Of a stretch of 64,000 bases of DNA, positions 38,542 to 48,617 are shown in pieces. A program made the translations under genes and the position numbers. Source of the stretch: Hyphomicrobiales bacterium. GTDB taxonomy: Bacteria > Pseudomonadota > Alphaproteobacteria > Rhizobiales > Rhizobiaceae. A model generated the notes under the pieces. That model was not told where the DNA came from. It did no database searches and saw only the letters and a program-made list of their open reading frames with translations. The stretch covers positions 482,551 through 546,550 of the forward strand of contig UCJA01000009.1 of the NCBI GenBank assembly GCA_900472675.1. Direction: 5' to 3'. Position 1 is the stretch's first letter; the number at the start of each line of letters is the position of its first letter.

Positions 38542-39765
38542 ATGATGATGCTAGGAACACCGATGTCTTCGACGATACTCCACCGACTGGCCTATGGCTG
38601 CCTTCTGACCGCTGTCATGTCCTCGACAGCCCTTGCCCAGGCGCCTGCAGCGGCCTGTGGCGGAGACCTTTCAGCCTTCCTGGCAGGCGTAAAGACCGAG
38701 GCAATCGCCGCCGGTGCATCGGCCGAGGCCGCCGATCGCGCCTTGGAAGGTGCCCAGATCGACCAGAAAGTCCTGTCGCGTGACCGGGCCCAGGGCGTAT
38801 TCCGCCAGACCTTCCTTGAATTCTCCCAGCGCACCGTCAGCCAGGGCCGTCTCGACATCGGCCGCCAGAAGATGAAGCAGTATGCCGAGGTCTTCGATCG
38901 GGCACAAAAGGAATTCGGCGTTGCTCCCGGCATCATCACCGCCTTCTGGGCCATGGAAACCGATTTCGGCTCCGTCCAGGGCGACTTCAATACCCGCAAT
39001 GCCTTGGTCACCATGGCGCATGACTGCCGCCGTCCCGAGCTTTTCCGCCCGCAGCTGATCGCACTCATCGAGATGGTGCAGCATGGCGACCTTAACCCGG
39101 AGACCAACACGGGCGCCTGGGCTGGTGAAATCGGCCAGGTGCAGATGCTGCCTAAGGACATCATCGAACACGGTGTCGATGGCGATGGCGACGGCCACAT
39201 CAACGTCAAGGCAAGCTCTCCCGACGCCATCCTGACTGCTGCCAAGTTCATCCAGAGCATGGGCTTCGCCGCCGGCCAGCCCTGGATCCAGGAAGTGACC
39301 CTGCCGGAAAACCTGCCCTGGGAAAAGAGCGGGCTTGGAAACGAGATCCCGGCCAGCGAGTGGTTCTCGCTTGGCGTGACCCCGCGCGACGGCAACACCC
39401 AGTTCGGTAACCTGCAGGCTGCCCTGGTGCTGCCGCAGGGCCGCAAGGGCCCCGCCTTCCTCACCTATCCGAACTTCGGCATTTACCTGAAGTGGAACCA
39501 GTCGTTCATCTACACGACCTCCGCGGCCTATTTCGCCACCCGGCTGTCCGGCGCCCCGACCTACCAGAAGGGTACGCCTGAACAAGGTCTCGATGACGCC
39601 GGCATGAAGGCGCTGCAGACCAAGCTCGAAACGCTCGGCCATGACATCGGCAAGGTTGACGGTATTCTGGGCTCCGGTACGCGCGTCGCTGTCCAGAAGG
39701 AACAGGCGCGCCTCGGCATGCCGGCCGATGGCTGGCCGACCCAGGCGCTGCTCTCGGCGCTTTAA
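38542..39765 (+). CDS. Lytic murein transglycosylase, MltB/SLT_2 family
   Basis: Periplasmic exolytic transglycosylase, 407 residues. A later ATG at 38563 has AGGA 6 nt upstream and gives a cleaner signal peptide (cleaved after ALAQA), so the true start may be there. The SLT_2 domain spans about residues 40-330, with catalytic E139 in FWAMETDFGS, GEIGQVQMLP and a VDGDGDGH loop. A C-terminal peptidoglycan_binding_1 domain (about 345-405) contains LGHDIGKVDGILGSGTR. It follows the GH25 gene by 90 bp on the same strand. Confidence 0.92.
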   Translation: MMMLGTPMSSTILHRLAYGCLLTAVMSSTALAQAPAAACGGDLSAFLAGVKTEAIAAGASAEAADRALEGAQIDQKVLSRDRAQGVFRQTFLEFSQRTVSQGRLDIGRQKMKQYAEVFDRAQKEFGVAPGIITAFWAMETDFGSVQGDFNTRNALVTMAHDCRRPELFRPQLIALIEMVQHGDLNPETNTGAWAGEIGQVQMLPKDIIEHGVDGDGDGHINVKASSPDAILTAAKFIQSMGFAAGQPWIQEVTLPENLPWEKSGLGNEIPASEWFSLGVTPRDGNTQFGNLQAALVLPQGRKGPAFLTYPNFGIYLKWNQSFIYTTSAAYFATRLSGAPTYQKGTPEQGLDDAGMKALQTKLETLGHDIGKVDGILGSGTRVAVQKEQARLGMPADGWPTQALLSAL

Positions 39766-39864
39766 GCGTCCCCACATCATCCATTTTGCCCGCCATCCCT
39801 CTTTTCGGGTGGCGGGCAACTCAGGCCGCGGCTAAGGCTCGTCATCCGCAGCCGAGAAAGCCTC

Positions 39865-40776
39865 ATGACCACCGAAGCCATTCAAGCCAAACCCGCAGCC
39901 ACCACGGCCTGGCTTCTTCTTTTCGTCCTCGGCCTCCTCTGGGGCGGTTCCTTTTTCTTCGGCCGCATCGCAGTCGCCGAGATCCCGCCGTTCACGCTGG
40001 TGTTCTTCCGGCTGTTTCTCGCAGCCCTTGCCCTCCATATCTACCTGCACGGGCGCATGCGGCTCTACGGGCTGCTCGCCGAGCACTGGCGCTCCTTTGC
40101 CGTCATGGGCCTCATCAACAATGCCCTGCCCCACACGCTGATTGTCTTCGGCCAGACGGAAATAGGCGCGGGCCTTGCCGCCATCCTCAATGCCACCACG
40201 CCGATCTTCACGGTGATTGTCGCCAACCGATTTACCGAAGACGAAAAGCTGACCACCGCAAAACTCGTCGGCTGCCTGCTGGGACTGGCGGGCACGGCGG
40301 TGCTGATCGGGCCCGGCATCCTCTCGGCAGCATCCGTGCCCACCTGGGCGCTGGTCTTGCCGCTCGGCGCCGCACTCTCCTATGGCTTTGCCGGCACCTA
40401 CGGGAAACGCTTCCGCACCATCCCGGCGCCGGTGACGGCCACCGGTCAGCTGACCGCCTCTTCGCTGATGATGCTGCCCGTCATGCTGCTCTCCGACCGG
40501 CCCTGGACGCTTGCCATTCCGTCCGCAACCGCGATCGCCGCAGTGCTGGGCCTGGCGCTTCTGTCGACCGCACTCGCCTACTTCATCTATTTCAAGATTA
40601 TGGCGCTCAAGGGCGCCACCTACGCCTCGCTGGTGACCCTGCTGGTGCCGCCGAGCGCGATTTTGCTCGGCGTGCTCTTCCTCGGCGAACGGCTGGATGG
40701 CAGCGAACTGGCCGGAATGGCGCTGATCGGGCTCGGTCTTCTGGTGCTGAACGGGATACTGCCGCGACGCCGCTGA
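39865..40776 (+). CDS. EamA/DMT-family transporter
   Basis: Ten-helix drug/metabolite transporter of 303 residues made of two EamA repeats. The first begins LLLFVLGLLWGGSFFFGRIAV (in part), and the second near residue 155 with LPLGAALSYGFAGTY. The conserved ALSTALAYFIYFKIM and GERLDGSELAGMALIGLGL motifs are present. The substrate is unknown. It lies 99 bp after the MltB gene and ends before the region with the DnaA and CtrA boxes. Confidence 0.88.
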   Translation: MTTEAIQAKPAATTAWLLLFVLGLLWGGSFFFGRIAVAEIPPFTLVFFRLFLAALALHIYLHGRMRLYGLLAEHWRSFAVMGLINNALPHTLIVFGQTEIGAGLAAILNATTPIFTVIVANRFTEDEKLTTAKLVGCLLGLAGTAVLIGPGILSAASVPTWALVLPLGAALSYGFAGTYGKRFRTIPAPVTATGQLTASSLMMLPVMLLSDRPWTLAIPSATAIAAVLGLALLSTALAYFIYFKIMALKGATYASLVTLLVPPSAILLGVLFLGERLDGSELAGMALIGLGLLVLNGILPRRR

Positions 40777-40803
40777 TGTCGCTGTGGGGAAAATATGCGT
40801 CGG

Positions 40804-40812
40804 TTATCCACA
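40804..40812 (+). promoter_or_regulatory. DnaA box
   Basis: TTATCCACA, a perfect match to the high-affinity DnaA box, lies in the intergenic region and is flanked by a GTCGG/CCGAC inverted repeat. No second box is seen close by, so this is a regulatory or titration site rather than an origin. Confidence 0.6.
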
Positions 40813-40860
40813 GGCCGACCACACTCGTGTTGATAATCGTTAACCGGTGGCGCTCCTATT

Positions 40861-40875
40861 TTAACGCCCCGTTAA
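40861..40875 (+). promoter_or_regulatory. Perfect CtrA box
   Basis: TTAA-CGCCCCG-TTAA fits the CtrA full-site consensus TTAA-N7-TTAA exactly. A half-site TTAACC lies at 40840-40845. The box is 154 bp upstream of the 25-residue microprotein. I see no clear -10 at the usual distance. Confidence 0.6.
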
Positions 40876-40979
40876 TCCGCCCGCTGTGTTCCAACCTGCC
40901 GTATTTGCAAGGGATTGGCCGCTTTAGACTGACGCAGGCCGCTTGCCATGCTGCGCTGCAACCTCGATTTGCGTTTGCA

Positions 40980-41002
40980 ATTGTGACAGATCCGGTCACA
41001 AT
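40980..41002. promoter_or_regulatory. 8-bp perfect inverted repeat, candidate operator
   Basis: ATTGTGAC pairs with GTCACAAT around a 7-base spacer. It ends 26 bp before the ATG of the microprotein and just before its ribosome-binding site. It may be a repressor site or a leader hairpin. Confidence 0.55.
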
Positions 41003-41028
41003 CCTGTCGTCAACGCAGGGAGGCAGAC

Positions 41029-41106
41029 ATGGGACGTACTTATCCTATCAATGTCCTGGTAGTCGGTGCAGCGTTTGTTTTCGTGGTGATTATGCTCTTC
41101 ATCTGA
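41029..41106 (+). CDS. 25-residue membrane microprotein
   Basis: A 25-codon gene with a strong GGGAGG ribosome-binding site 6 nt before ATG 41029-41031. After a short polar start (MGRTYPIN) the rest is one continuous hydrophobic helix (VLVVGAAFVFVVIMLFI), ending at TGA. An imperfect hairpin (41112-41142) lies 5 bp after the stop. It stands as its own unit between the EamA gene and convergent metF. No family is recognised. Membrane insertion is inferred from hydrophobicity only. Confidence 0.6.
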   Translation: MGRTYPINVLVVGAAFVFVVIMLFI

Positions 41107-41255
41107 AGCCTGTCGCGCAAAACTGTGCAGCGGTTTTGCGACAACGACATGCGATAAAAGGGCAACCAGAGGCTAGTAACTGACGCGTCCAATACGTCTG
41201 ATGCACAACCATTAAAGTGCGCATGTTCAGGAGGAGCCTGCGCTCTTTTTCATGG

Positions 41256-42158
41256 TCAGGCGGCAGCACCGATGCTGGCAACCTGGCCGCGGCTGCGACC
41301 AAGCCGCTCCAGCACACCCGAGACCAGCGGAGCACGGTTCATCGTGTAGATGTGGAAATCATCGATCCCCCGCTTCATCAGATCGGCAATCTGCTCGGCA
41401 GCAATGTCGGCCGCGACTTCCGCCCGCTCTTCAGGCTTGTCGCCCAGCCCTTCGAAGCGCTGATCGAGAAAACTTGGCACGGTGGAGCCGCAGCGGCGCG
41501 CAAAACGCTTCAGCTGGGTCAGGTTCTGGATCGGCATGATACCCGGCACGACCGGGATGGTGATCCCCGCCGCCCGCACCTTCTCGAGGTAGGCCTCGAA
41601 CAGATCATTGTCGAAGAAGAACTGGCTGAGCGCCCGTGCAGCACCCGCATCTGCTTTGCGCTTCAGCGTGTCGATGTCGGCAGCCATGTCCGGGCTCTCC
41701 GGGTGCTTTTCCGGATAGGCGGACACGGAGATGTCGAGGTCGCCATAGGCCACCAGCATGCGCACCAGATCGGATGTGTCCGAAAAACCCTCCGGATGCG
41801 GCGTGTAGGAACCATTCATGCCGGCTGTCGGGTCGCCCCGCAGCGCCACGATACGGCGCACGCCGGCCGCTCGGAATTCTTCCACCACCGCCTTCACCTC
41901 GTCACGCGTGGCATCCACGCAGGTGAGATGCGCTGCGGTTGCGAGCCCGGCGTCCCCGATCATGCGCCGCACCGCCGCAAGCGTCGGTTCCTGGGTGGAG
42001 CCGCCGGCGCCATATGTCATCGACACGAAATCGGGCTGCCAGGTGGAGAGCTGCTCGACGGCTTCCCAGAGCTGCACCTCCATCTCGTCGGACTTCGGTG
42101 GAAAGAACTCCAGCGAAAGGTGGAAGGGGGATGATACTGCCTTGTCCATGTCGATCAT
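41256..42158 (-). CDS. metF: 5,10-methylenetetrahydrofolate reductase MetF
   Basis: FAD enzyme making 5-methyl-THF for methionine synthesis. The 300-residue TIM-barrel protein shows SLEFFPPKSDEME at the N-terminus, SMTYGAGGSTQE (about residue 47), IVALRGDPTAG, ISVSAYPEKHPES, and QFFFDNDLF and PGIMPIQN in the C-terminal half. An ATG three codons in (42147-42149) has AGAGG at better spacing and may be used. It lies 8 bp after the ArsR-methyltransferase gene and is clearly in its operon. Confidence 0.96.
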   Translation of the reverse strand: MIDMDKAVSSPFHLSLEFFPPKSDEMEVQLWEAVEQLSTWQPDFVSMTYGAGGSTQEPTLAAVRRMIGDAGLATAAHLTCVDATRDEVKAVVEEFRAAGVRRIVALRGDPTAGMNGSYTPHPEGFSDTSDLVRMLVAYGDLDISVSAYPEKHPESPDMAADIDTLKRKADAGAARALSQFFFDNDLFEAYLEKVRAAGITIPVVPGIMPIQNLTQLKRFARRCGSTVPSFLDQRFEGLGDKPEERAEVAADIAAEQIADLMKRGIDDFHIYTMNRAPLVSGVLERLGRSRGQVASIGAAA

Positions 42159-42166
42159 TCCTCTCC

Positions 42167-43162
42167 CTAGATAGCGATGGCGGTTTCAGCGAGCGCACTG
42201 TCGGCCATCAGCAGACGGCGGTCCCGCGCAAGCCAGACGGTTACGGTAAGCGAACCCTGCTGGCCCGGACCAAGGTCGATGACCTCGTCCACGTCGAGAC
42301 CGAGCTTGCTCAGCCATTCCGCCATCACCTGATGCGAAAAGCCGAGCCGCACATGAGCGTGCTCGTCGCGCAGGTGCTCCAGCGTGTGTGGTGCGAAATC
42401 GACGATCAGCAGCCAACCACCGGGCCGCAGCACACGCGCCGCCTCGGCAATCGCCAGCTCCGGCTGGTCGAGGAAATGAAGCACCTGGTGGATTGTCACG
42501 AAATCGAAATCCTGCCCTTCCAGCGGAAGGTTGAGGATGTCGCCATGCCGGACCGAGGCCTTGACGACGCCGCTCTTGTCGAGGTTGGACCGGGCGACCG
42601 ACAGCATGTCGCGGCTGGCGTCGACGCCGATGGCGCGCCGGTAGAGCGGTGCGAGCAGTTGCAGGATCCAGCCGGTGCCGGTGCCGAGATCGAGCAGCGA
42701 ATCGATCGGCCGAGATCCGATCAGCCGCAGCAGAGCCGTTTCCACAGCCTTGTCGCTGACATGCAGGCGCCGCAGTTCGTCCCACTCGGAGGCATTCCGG
42801 CTGAAATAGGCCTGCGCCTTCTCGGCCCGCAGCCGCTTGACGGTGCGCAGGCGCTCGCCGTCGCGCAGAAGAACCGGATCCTCGTCCGCCGCCGCCGCAA
42901 GCAGCGTCCGGATGAGCGCCGCAGCCTCTCCATCCTGCCGCAGCCGGAAGTAGGCCCAGGCGCCCTCCTGGTAACGCTCGATCAGGGCTTCTTCGGCAAG
43001 CAGCTTGAGGTGGCGCGAAATGCGGGGTTGCGATTGCCCCAGGATATCCGTCAGGTCCGTCACGGTCAGGTCGCCGGCGCCGAGAAGCGCAAGCAGGCGA
43101 AACCGCGTAGGTTCACCTGCCGACTTCAGCACGTCCACGAGAATATCCAGAGCCAGTCCCAT
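42167..43162 (-). CDS. ArsR-family regulator fused to SAM methyltransferase (SahR-like)
   Basis: A 331-residue fusion. Residues 1-95 are an ArsR winged helix (GEPTRFRLLALLGAGDLTVTDL in part, then QSQPRISRHLKLLAEEALIE as recognition helices). Residues 115-330 form a class I methyltransferase with DLGTGTG at 158-164, GVDASRDML and a RVLRPGGWLLIVD strand. No metal-binding Cys pair is seen, so it is not an arsenic sensor. The operon with metF suggests control of the SAM cycle; ArsR-type SahR regulators of methionine genes are known in Proteobacteria. A palindrome lies 21 bp upstream. Confidence 0.88.
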   Translation of the reverse strand: MGLALDILVDVLKSAGEPTRFRLLALLGAGDLTVTDLTDILGQSQPRISRHLKLLAEEALIERYQEGAWAYFRLRQDGEAAALIRTLLAAAADEDPVLLRDGERLRTVKRLRAEKAQAYFSRNASEWDELRRLHVSDKAVETALLRLIGSRPIDSLLDLGTGTGWILQLLAPLYRRAIGVDASRDMLSVARSNLDKSGVVKASVRHGDILNLPLEGQDFDFVTIHQVLHFLDQPELAIAEAARVLRPGGWLLIVDFAPHTLEHLRDEHAHVRLGFSHQVMAEWLSKLGLDVDEVIDLGPGQQGSLTVTVWLARDRRLLMADSALAETAIAI

Positions 43163-43182
43163 CTACCACCCACTCAAATCAC

Positions 43183-43202
43183 ACATAAAGATATGTTTAT
43201 GT
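43183..43202. promoter_or_regulatory. Palindromic operator upstream of the ArsR-methyltransferase-metF operon
   Basis: ACATAAA-N6-TTTATGT is a perfect 7-bp inverted repeat starting 21 bp before the ATG of the ArsR fusion. AT-rich symmetric sites of this size are typical ArsR-family operators. The position fits autoregulation. Confidence 0.65.
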
Positions 43203-43257
43203 CTTTTTGAACGTGATGGCAAGCTGTTATTGGCCGTCGAGCCGGGCGCAGGACGCG

Positions 43258-43290
43258 AAAAAGGGCGCGAGGCTGACCTCGCGCCCTTTT
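43258..43290. terminator. Bidirectional intrinsic terminator after the chemoreceptor gene
   Basis: AAAAGGGCGCGAGG pairs with CCTCGCGCCCTTTT around a CTGA loop, with T-runs on both strands. It lies 17 bp after the minus-strand chemoreceptor stop at 43308. Confidence 0.88.
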
Positions 43291-43307
43291 CACAGTCTGC
43301 TTAGTTT

Positions 43308-45683
43308 TCAGAACTCCTGCCAGTCGTCCGTCTTCGCCGCCACAGCGAGATTGCCGCGGTTGGAAGCGAGACGAGAAGGAGCGGCTGCCGGACGCGCCGG
43401 AGCCATAGCCGGGCGCGACTGTATTGGCCGAGACGCCGGCTGATCGGACGAGCGCATGCGGGCAGCGGTCTGGCGGAGCTGGGTCGGTGCCGCGCCGAGC
43501 TGGAAGCGGGACAGCAGGTCGTGGAGATTGCCACTCTCCTGCGCAAGACCGGCGCCGGCTGCGTTCATTTCCTCCACCATGGCCGCATTCTGCTGGGTGG
43601 CCTGGTCCATGTGATTGACCGCGGTGTTGACCTGCGCCAGTCCGACCGACTGCTCCTGCGCCGCCGTGGCGATGGCATCCATATGACCGTTCACGGTAAC
43701 CACCAGCTGTGCGATCTGCGACAGGCCTTCGCCCGTGTCGTTGACAAGCTTCACGCCCTCGCTGACGGCGACTGCCGAATTGCTGATCAGCCCCTTGATC
43801 TCCTTGGCCGCATTGGCCGAGCGCTGCGCAAGCTCGCGGACCTCCTGGGCCACGACGGCAAAGCCCTTGCCGGCTTCCCCTGCCCGGGCCGCTTCCACGC
43901 CGGCGTTCAGCGCCAGCAGATTGGTCTGGAACGCGATCTCATCGATCACACCGATGATCTGGCTGATCTGCTTGGACGAATGCTCGATCCGCTCCATCGC
44001 GGCGACGGCATTGCGAACCACCTGACCGGAATGGTCGGCGCGGCTGCTGGTGGCGCGCATCACGTCGCGAGCCTCGGAAGTCCGCTTGGACGTGCCGACG
44101 ACGTTCGAGGTGATTTCCTCAAGCGCTGCGGCCGTTTCCTCCAGCGAGGCTGCCTGGTGTTCCGTGCGCTTGGCCAGGTTGTCGGACGCGTCGGAGATTT
44201 CTTTCGAACCCCCGGCAACCGTCGAGACGGCCTGCCCGACAGAGAGAAGAGCTTCGCGCAGCTGGCTGACCGAGGTATTGAAGTCGACGCGCAACGGGTC
44301 AAACTGTGGTGCAAGCGCGTCGTGGAGCTCGCAGAGCATGTCGCCTGAGGCAAGCCGGCGCAGGCCGCCCGCCAAAGCGCTGGTGGCCTGGTTGAGGCGT
44401 TCTTCCGCCTCCGCTTCGGCCCGGGCCTGAAGCTCGGCCTTTTCGCGCTCGGAAGCGATGCGATTGCGCTCCGCTTCACTTTCGAGCGTCTTGTTGCGGA
44501 TCGCCGCCTGCCGGAAGATCTCGAGCGAAACAGCCATCTTGCCCACTTCGTCCTTGCGGTCGACGAACGGCACGGCACTGTTCGTGTCGCCGTCGGCAAG
44601 CGCCTGCATCGACGACGTCAGGGATCCGATCGGGCCAACGACACGGCGAACCACGATCACCAACCCGGCAAGACCGACCAAGACCGATAGAAGCAGCATG
44701 ACGAGGTAGGAGATCACCCGCTGCATAGCGTCGGCGGCAGCCGTCGCTGCGGTCTGGTCGAGAACGTCCATTGCGCCTAGCGCCACGTCCGCAACCGATG
44801 CCTGGCTAATCTTGCTACCATCCTGCCAATCCTGCAGGCTGACGCCCGCCGGATTTCCGCCGATTACGTTCTTGACGATGCCATTGCGCATGTCGGCGAT
44901 CTTGCCGGAGAAGTAGACGGCTTCCGCATTGGCAAACAGCGTCTTGATCTGCTGCGCGGTGCGCGGATGGTCGACCAGCGTCCTGACCTGCGACCAAGAC
45001 GCAGTCGCCTTGGCGAAGTTCTGGCTCATCTCGATGAGTTCGGGAACGGTCAGCGGAGCGCCTGTTCCTGTCGCCTTGTTGAGGATGATCGCGCCGGCAC
45101 CGACCGAAGCACGGGTCGCCCAGGCATTCGCCCGGATCTGGATTAGGTCGATCAGCGAATTGTCGATGGCCCGGATCCCGCCCTCGGCGATGTTCGAGGC
45201 GCTTTCGAGATCCGTCAAGAAGGCCGCGCCGAAGGTCAGCTGCTTGTCGGTGACCGCCTTGTCGCGCTCCGGCAGCGGCTTTGCAAGCTGCGCCTGAACC
45301 TCCTTGCGAAGTCCCTGGTTCTGATCATAGGTCGCCTTGATCTTGGCGAGAACAGGAGCGAGCGCCGGATCCGCGATCGACCCGGAGGCCGCGGCAAGAT
45401 CTGCCATGCCGGCATCGACCTTGGCGTGGTCGCCGGGAATATCGCTAAGCGCGCTCTTGCCGGCTTCCGGCGTGTTCGAGAGCGCCGTGACGCTATGACC
45501 CCGCTCCAGACGATAGTTCAGAAGGATGTCGAACAATGCCTTGTCGACGGCCGTGTAATTGGCGACCTGTCTGAAAACGCCGCACTCCCCGTAGGACTGC
45601 AACAAAGACTTTCCGACCAGTCCGCTCAGGGCAACACTGATGACCAGAAAGACGGCAAGAAGAACGTTGCGAATGGACAGCAT
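43308..45683 (-). CDS. Methyl-accepting chemotaxis protein
   Basis: Transmembrane chemoreceptor of 791 residues from ATG 45681-45683. The first membrane helix is near residues 6-25, a long all-helical periplasmic sensor spans about 30-318 (NIT-like features such as [15 protein letters not shown]), and the second helix lies near 322-345. HAMP follows. The signalling hairpin contains [24 protein letters not shown] (in parts) near 600. The C-terminus is DWQEF, resembling the NWETF pentapeptide that recruits CheR/CheB in enteric receptors. A terminator follows. The ligand is unknown. Confidence 0.93.
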   Translation of the reverse strand: MLSIRNVLLAVFLVISVALSGLVGKSLLQSYGECGVFRQVANYTAVDKALFDILLNYRLERGHSVTALSNTPEAGKSALSDIPGDHAKVDAGMADLAAASGSIADPALAPVLAKIKATYDQNQGLRKEVQAQLAKPLPERDKAVTDKQLTFGAAFLTDLESASNIAEGGIRAIDNSLIDLIQIRANAWATRASVGAGAIILNKATGTGAPLTVPELIEMSQNFAKATASWSQVRTLVDHPRTAQQIKTLFANAEAVYFSGKIADMRNGIVKNVIGGNPAGVSLQDWQDGSKISQASVADVALGAMDVLDQTAATAAADAMQRVISYLVMLLLSVLVGLAGLVIVVRRVVGPIGSLTSSMQALADGDTNSAVPFVDRKDEVGKMAVSLEIFRQAAIRNKTLESEAERNRIASEREKAELQARAEAEAEERLNQATSALAGGLRRLASGDMLCELHDALAPQFDPLRVDFNTSVSQLREALLSVGQAVSTVAGGSKEISDASDNLAKRTEHQAASLEETAAALEEITSNVVGTSKRTSEARDVMRATSSRADHSGQVVRNAVAAMERIEHSSKQISQIIGVIDEIAFQTNLLALNAGVEAARAGEAGKGFAVVAQEVRELAQRSANAAKEIKGLISNSAVAVSEGVKLVNDTGEGLSQIAQLVVTVNGHMDAIATAAQEQSVGLAQVNTAVNHMDQATQQNAAMVEEMNAAGAGLAQESGNLHDLLSRFQLGAAPTQLRQTAARMRSSDQPASRPIQSRPAMAPARPAAAPSRLASNRGNLAVAAKTDDWQEF

Positions 45684-45819
45684 AGCGGGACCCGCGGTTG
45701 AGACTCTTGGTAATACCAGAATTGGCACAGTCGCAATAACAGTAGGTAAATGACGAAAGTAGTGTCGTGGCAGTATAGCCTTCGCAAACAGCCGGTCCTG
45801 CCGCATGCACCACAAACAA

Positions 45820-45843
45820 AAGACCCGGCAATGTGCCGGGTCC
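45820..45843 (-). terminator. Intrinsic terminator after ettA
   Basis: GACCCGGCA (45822-45830) pairs with TGCCGGGTC (45834-45842) around a 3-base loop. In the minus direction a TTTTGTTTG tract follows. It is 41 bp after the ettA stop. Confidence 0.82.
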
Positions 45844-45883
45844 ATAAGGTCAGAGTTGAGATAGGCTCAATGTCAGATGGCCG

Positions 45884-47533
<1,650 letters not shown>

Positions 47534-47621
47534 GGATGATACTGCTCCGGCGGGAATTTGGGTTTGCCGCTATGTAGGCGAATTGGCCCGCGGGGGCAAT
47601 GCGGGAGGCCGGAGGAAAGAC

Positions 47622-48563
47622 ATGTTCGACACCACCCGGTGGCTGGAAACGCCAGGCGGCGCCCGGCTTGCCTGCCATCATATACCGGCCGAGGGGCAGC
47701 CGATCGCCATTCTGCTTGTCGCGCATGGGCTCGCCGAGCACTCCAGGCGCTATCGCCGCTTTGCTGAAGTCATGGCGGGGCGCGGGTTCCATGTCTATGC
47801 CTGGGATCATCGCGGCCACGGCGAAACCACGGCACCCGATGCGCCGCTCGGACGTTTCGGACTGAGGCATGGCACAGATCTCGTGTGCCAGGATGTGAAG
47901 TCTGTGCGCGACATGGCCGTTGCGGCCCATCCGGGGCTGCCGGTGCTTCTGTTCGGCCATTCCATGGGCGGGCTGATCGCACTCAATGCGGCAATCAATG
48001 ATCCGACAGCCTATGACGCCCTCGCCGTCTGGAACTCCAACTTCAACCCCGGGGCGGCCGGACGCGCCGCCCAGGGCATCCTTCTCGTCGAGCGGGCGCT
48101 GAAGGGATCGGACGTTCCGAGCACACTTTTGCCGAAACTCACCTTCGGAGCCTGGGGACGCTCCATCCCCGGCCGCCGCACCGACTTCGACTGGCTGAGC
48201 CACGATCAGGACGCCGTCGACGCCTACATCGAGGATCCGCTATGCGGCTTCGACGCCAGCGTCTCGCTCTGGCTCGACCTTTTTGACATGACCTTCCGGG
48301 CACCAAAGCTGCTGGACCGCCTGCCGCGCCACTTGCCCATCCATCTGGTCGGCGGCGCCGAAGACCCGGCCACCAACGGCGGCCGGGAGATCAACTGGCT
48401 GTCGCAGCAGTTCAGGGCGAAGAACTTCACCCATGTGACCACGCGCATCTGGCCCGCCACCCGCCACGAGACGCTGAATGATACGGTACGCGCGCGGGCC
48501 ATGGCGGAATTCGCCACCTGGGCTATCTCGGTACTTCCCGCACACGCTGCCTCTGCGGAATAA
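47622..48563 (+). CDS. Alpha/beta hydrolase, lysophospholipase-like (Hydrolase_4)
   Basis: The start at ATG 47622-47624 (313 residues) follows a strong GGAGG site; the longer open frame would overlap the ettA promoter. The fold marks are the oxyanion segment VAHGLAEHSRRY, WDHRGHGET, the nucleophile elbow GHSMGG near residue 113, a late Asp in LVGGAEDPAT, and His in ATRHETLND near 285. This is the monoacylglycerol-lipase/lysophospholipase L2 pattern. It is divergent from ettA and 54 bp before the EamA gene, perhaps in one operon. Confidence 0.9.
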   Translation: MFDTTRWLETPGGARLACHHIPAEGQPIAILLVAHGLAEHSRRYRRFAEVMAGRGFHVYAWDHRGHGETTAPDAPLGRFGLRHGTDLVCQDVKSVRDMAVAAHPGLPVLLFGHSMGGLIALNAAINDPTAYDALAVWNSNFNPGAAGRAAQGILLVERALKGSDVPSTLLPKLTFGAWGRSIPGRRTDFDWLSHDQDAVDAYIEDPLCGFDASVSLWLDLFDMTFRAPKLLDRLPRHLPIHLVGGAEDPATNGGREINWLSQQFRAKNFTHVTTRIWPATRHETLNDTVRARAMAEFATWAISVLPAHAASAE

Positions 48564-48617
48564 CCTCATGAGATTTAATCACGTGCCGAGCCGGCAGCGA
48601 CTGATTATACAACGGGC

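Noticed and set aside
40804..40812. Chromosomal origin of replication
   Set aside because: Only one DnaA box is present, without an AT-rich unwinding region or origin-associated genes (hemE, parAB, dnaA).
40980..41002. Similarity of the palindrome to a CRP/FNR-type site (TGTGA...TCACA)
   Set aside because: The spacing between the half-sites is 9 rather than 6 (CRP) or 4 (FNR), so the family cannot be assigned.
39786..41183. Open frame of about 465 codons overlapping the EamA gene on the same strand
   Set aside because: The EamA frame has clear membrane helices and family motifs; this frame is Arg/His-rich and runs through the regulatory region and microprotein.
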